Assembly (NCBI RefSeq): GCF_929443795.1 | Contig: NC_064889.1 | Span: 15,263,299-15,327,298 of the forward strand | Source of the DNA: Astur gentilis | Lineage: Eukaryota; Chordata; Aves; Accipitriformes; Accipitridae | Length of the DNA stretch: 64,000 nt | Direction: 5' to 3' | Program-made: the position numbers and the translations under genes | The notes under the pieces: model-generated | Database searches by the model: none | Told to the model about the DNA's origin: nothing | Seen by the model: only the letters and a program-made list of their open reading frames with translations | Shown here: positions 62,271-64,000 of the stretch, in pieces | Position numbering within the stretch: the first letter of the stretch is position 1 | Layout: each line of letters begins with the position of its first letter

Positions 62271-64000
62271 AAGCAAAGACGACTCATGAAATGTAGAATT
62301 AATTAAATCCTTATTTCCTATATTTTAACCACAACAGCATCTTCTCTTTATTTTTGCATGTACCCTGGATACACAATTGCTTATTTGTTGGATTACAGCG
62401 ACTGATGACCTGGCCAGTTGGTATTTATTCTGCATTTTTTGATGAACATCTGAAGACAACTGACATCACAGGCTGACATAAAACCCGTGTTAAACCAAAC
62501 TGCTGCCAGTATTTTATCTACTGTTATTATTAAGCTTCAATAGAATTCTTGGGGCCTAAACCCTAAACCTATTCACTGTCCTCCAGTTAACCTAAAGGAA
62601 ATTTTGGCTTTGCCCAAGAAAATGTGATACCAAAATGCAAAGCAGCCCTTCTAGGTAATAAGACCTAAGTGACATCTTTCAGACACCAAGTATCTAAAAG
62701 CATCTTTTGAAGTGAGTGGTTTTATTCACCAATTCTATTTTAACAGGATATGTAAAGATAAGATTTACTGGCCATTACCGTTTTGGCTAAGTGTGGCAAG
62801 CTTGGTCCAAATTAATTCTAGACCAATCCACAAAGGAACTTTAAATGCAGCTTGACTGCTATAATGCACCATCAATTATTAGACAAAATTCTTCAATGAT
62901 CCCTGGGCGTACCATCACTATCTGGCCACTTTCTTCACGGTTTCTCTCTCTTTACTCACAGTGATGAAAGTCAGGCTTGCCAGTCCTGTTCTTGCTGATT
63001 GCTCTATCAACATACTTCCAAAGAGAGGGGGGTGGAAAGCTAACAGTCTAGGACTAGAGATTGCTGCCTACGCTGCATATGTCTGCAGTGTTGCGCCCCA
63101 TGGAGCTGGCTGAGCCCACGAGCACTATACCTAATGAGAGACAAGAGTAACTGAGCTAGGTGCAGATCTCCACTACTGCAGCTGGACTGCTTCTGGGATC
63201 TGAGTTAGATTTTCTGTATGACACTACGCATGCACACAAAAATACACGGTTGATTCTGAGCCAGGTCAGTTATGTCTGTGTGTTTCTTTAAAGGGTAGGC
63301 AGAGTCCTTCTGTCCTGCTTTAACACTTCTCAGGTTTATTAAACACAGTTTAAGAAGTTTGTCCCTAGACAGGAAATTCATGCCAAAGGTCTCAGAGGTT
63401 CAAAACACCATTTGGTAGGGGCAATAACACTGCCATTTATACGTAGTTACTCGTATTATTAAGCTAGTATATTAGGATGAAATAATGTAAGTTTTTACAT
63501 GACAATACAAAGATCAAAGACGCTAATTGCATAATGAATGAAGAAGTGGGTAGCAAACAGTCAAGGATCTGGAAACAAGTGACCCCCCTGGATAAAAGGC
63601 ATTCACTTAATCAGAGTATCTGAGTTGCATTCTCAACTCAAATACTTCTTTTCTTCTTATTTATATGTGATGTTTTCTGCAAAACGAAATAAAGACTAAT
63701 GTCCTCACTAGGTTTTTCCTTTGCTTAAGGAAGTCTGCATCAGGCAAAACTTGGCAACCAAGATGAAGAAAAGGTCTAGTAAAGATGGTATGAACTATAT
63801 TTTTCATGAGCAATACGTTAGGTTCAGGCAGACATCAGCCCAATCTAACATGAAGTTGTATGTAATGGCATCACGTCTTACAGGAGCACATTCTGTGCCT
63901 CTTGACACTCAGGTGAACTAAAACCCAGTACTAATGCTTCCCTAGCCTGACTGCTCTCTCCCTACCTGATGGTAGATTCTAGGGTCTCTACAGTTTCTAC

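Larger units (their letters stand above)
43103..64000 (-). other. HDGFL3: HDGFL3 intron 1 (5' part outside window)
   Basis: About 20.9 kb without a recognised exon on either strand. I looked for the expected first exon (about 28 codons, PWWP core, G+C-rich promoter) and saw no match. It contains MIR-like fragments (49411-49535, 62215-62270), simple repeats, a possible CR1 fragment (56015-56080) and a small CpG-enriched patch (47370-47700). The open frames here are up to about 200 codons, overlap on both strands and match nothing I recognise. Confidence 0.8.

Noticed and set aside
43103..64000. HDGFL3 exon 1
   Set aside because: I searched the - strand for the expected PWWP N-terminal segment and a CpG island and saw neither, so the exon is placed outside the window.
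1..64000. tRNA, rRNA, CRISPR, operon or prokaryotic signals
   Set aside because: No tRNA-like A/B box pair, repeat-spacer array or dense bacterial-style coding was seen; the window is clearly intron-bearing vertebrate DNA. A covariance-model scan could still find small ncRNAs that cannot be judged by eye.

Overview
The window is a piece of vertebrate nuclear genome, most likely avian. It holds widely spaced exons with GT..AG introns, one CpG island, ancient CR1 LINE remnants, a few very old MIR-like fragments and otherwise few interspersed repeats. Introns are fairly compact and no mammalian-type Alu or L1 sequence is seen. The species cannot be proved from the sequence alone; a bird fits best.

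Two protein-coding genes are present, arranged tail to tail. TM6SF1 (transmembrane 6 superfamily member 1) is on the + strand and complete. Ten coding exons between 4525 and 26083 join without any frame error into a 370-residue protein, the length I recall for human TM6SF1. HDGFL3 (HDGF-like 3, also HDGFRP3) is on the - strand and partial. Exons 2 to 6 lie between 43102 and 28867 and encode residues 29-203 of an expected 203. Its first exon, which should carry about 28 residues including the core of the PWWP domain, is not in the window and must lie beyond 64000. The order TM6SF1-HDGFL3 matches human 15q25.

Layout: 1-4040 is AT-rich intergenic DNA with a CR1 remnant. 4040-5370 is a CpG island with TM6SF1 exon 1 and, just inside intron 1, a minisatellite of four 44-bp units. 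4617-25891 holds TM6SF1 introns and exons. 26084-28866 is the convergent 3' end region, with a short TM6SF1 3' UTR and a longer HDGFL3 3' UTR. 28867-43102 holds the HDGFL3 exons. 43103-64000 is HDGFL3 intron 1, with no recognised exon but a small CpG-enriched patch near 47.3-47.9 kb.

The two products are not known to act together. TM6SF1 is a polytopic membrane protein with EXPERA domains, and HDGFL3 is a nuclear PWWP-domain protein. I found no RNA gene, CRISPR array, prokaryotic element or evident new biological system. The observations worth a second look are the minisatellite next to exon 1, the one-residue terminal coding exon and weak exon 4 donor of HDGFL3, the closely spaced convergent 3' ends, a perfect 20-bp palindrome, and several old repeat remnants.
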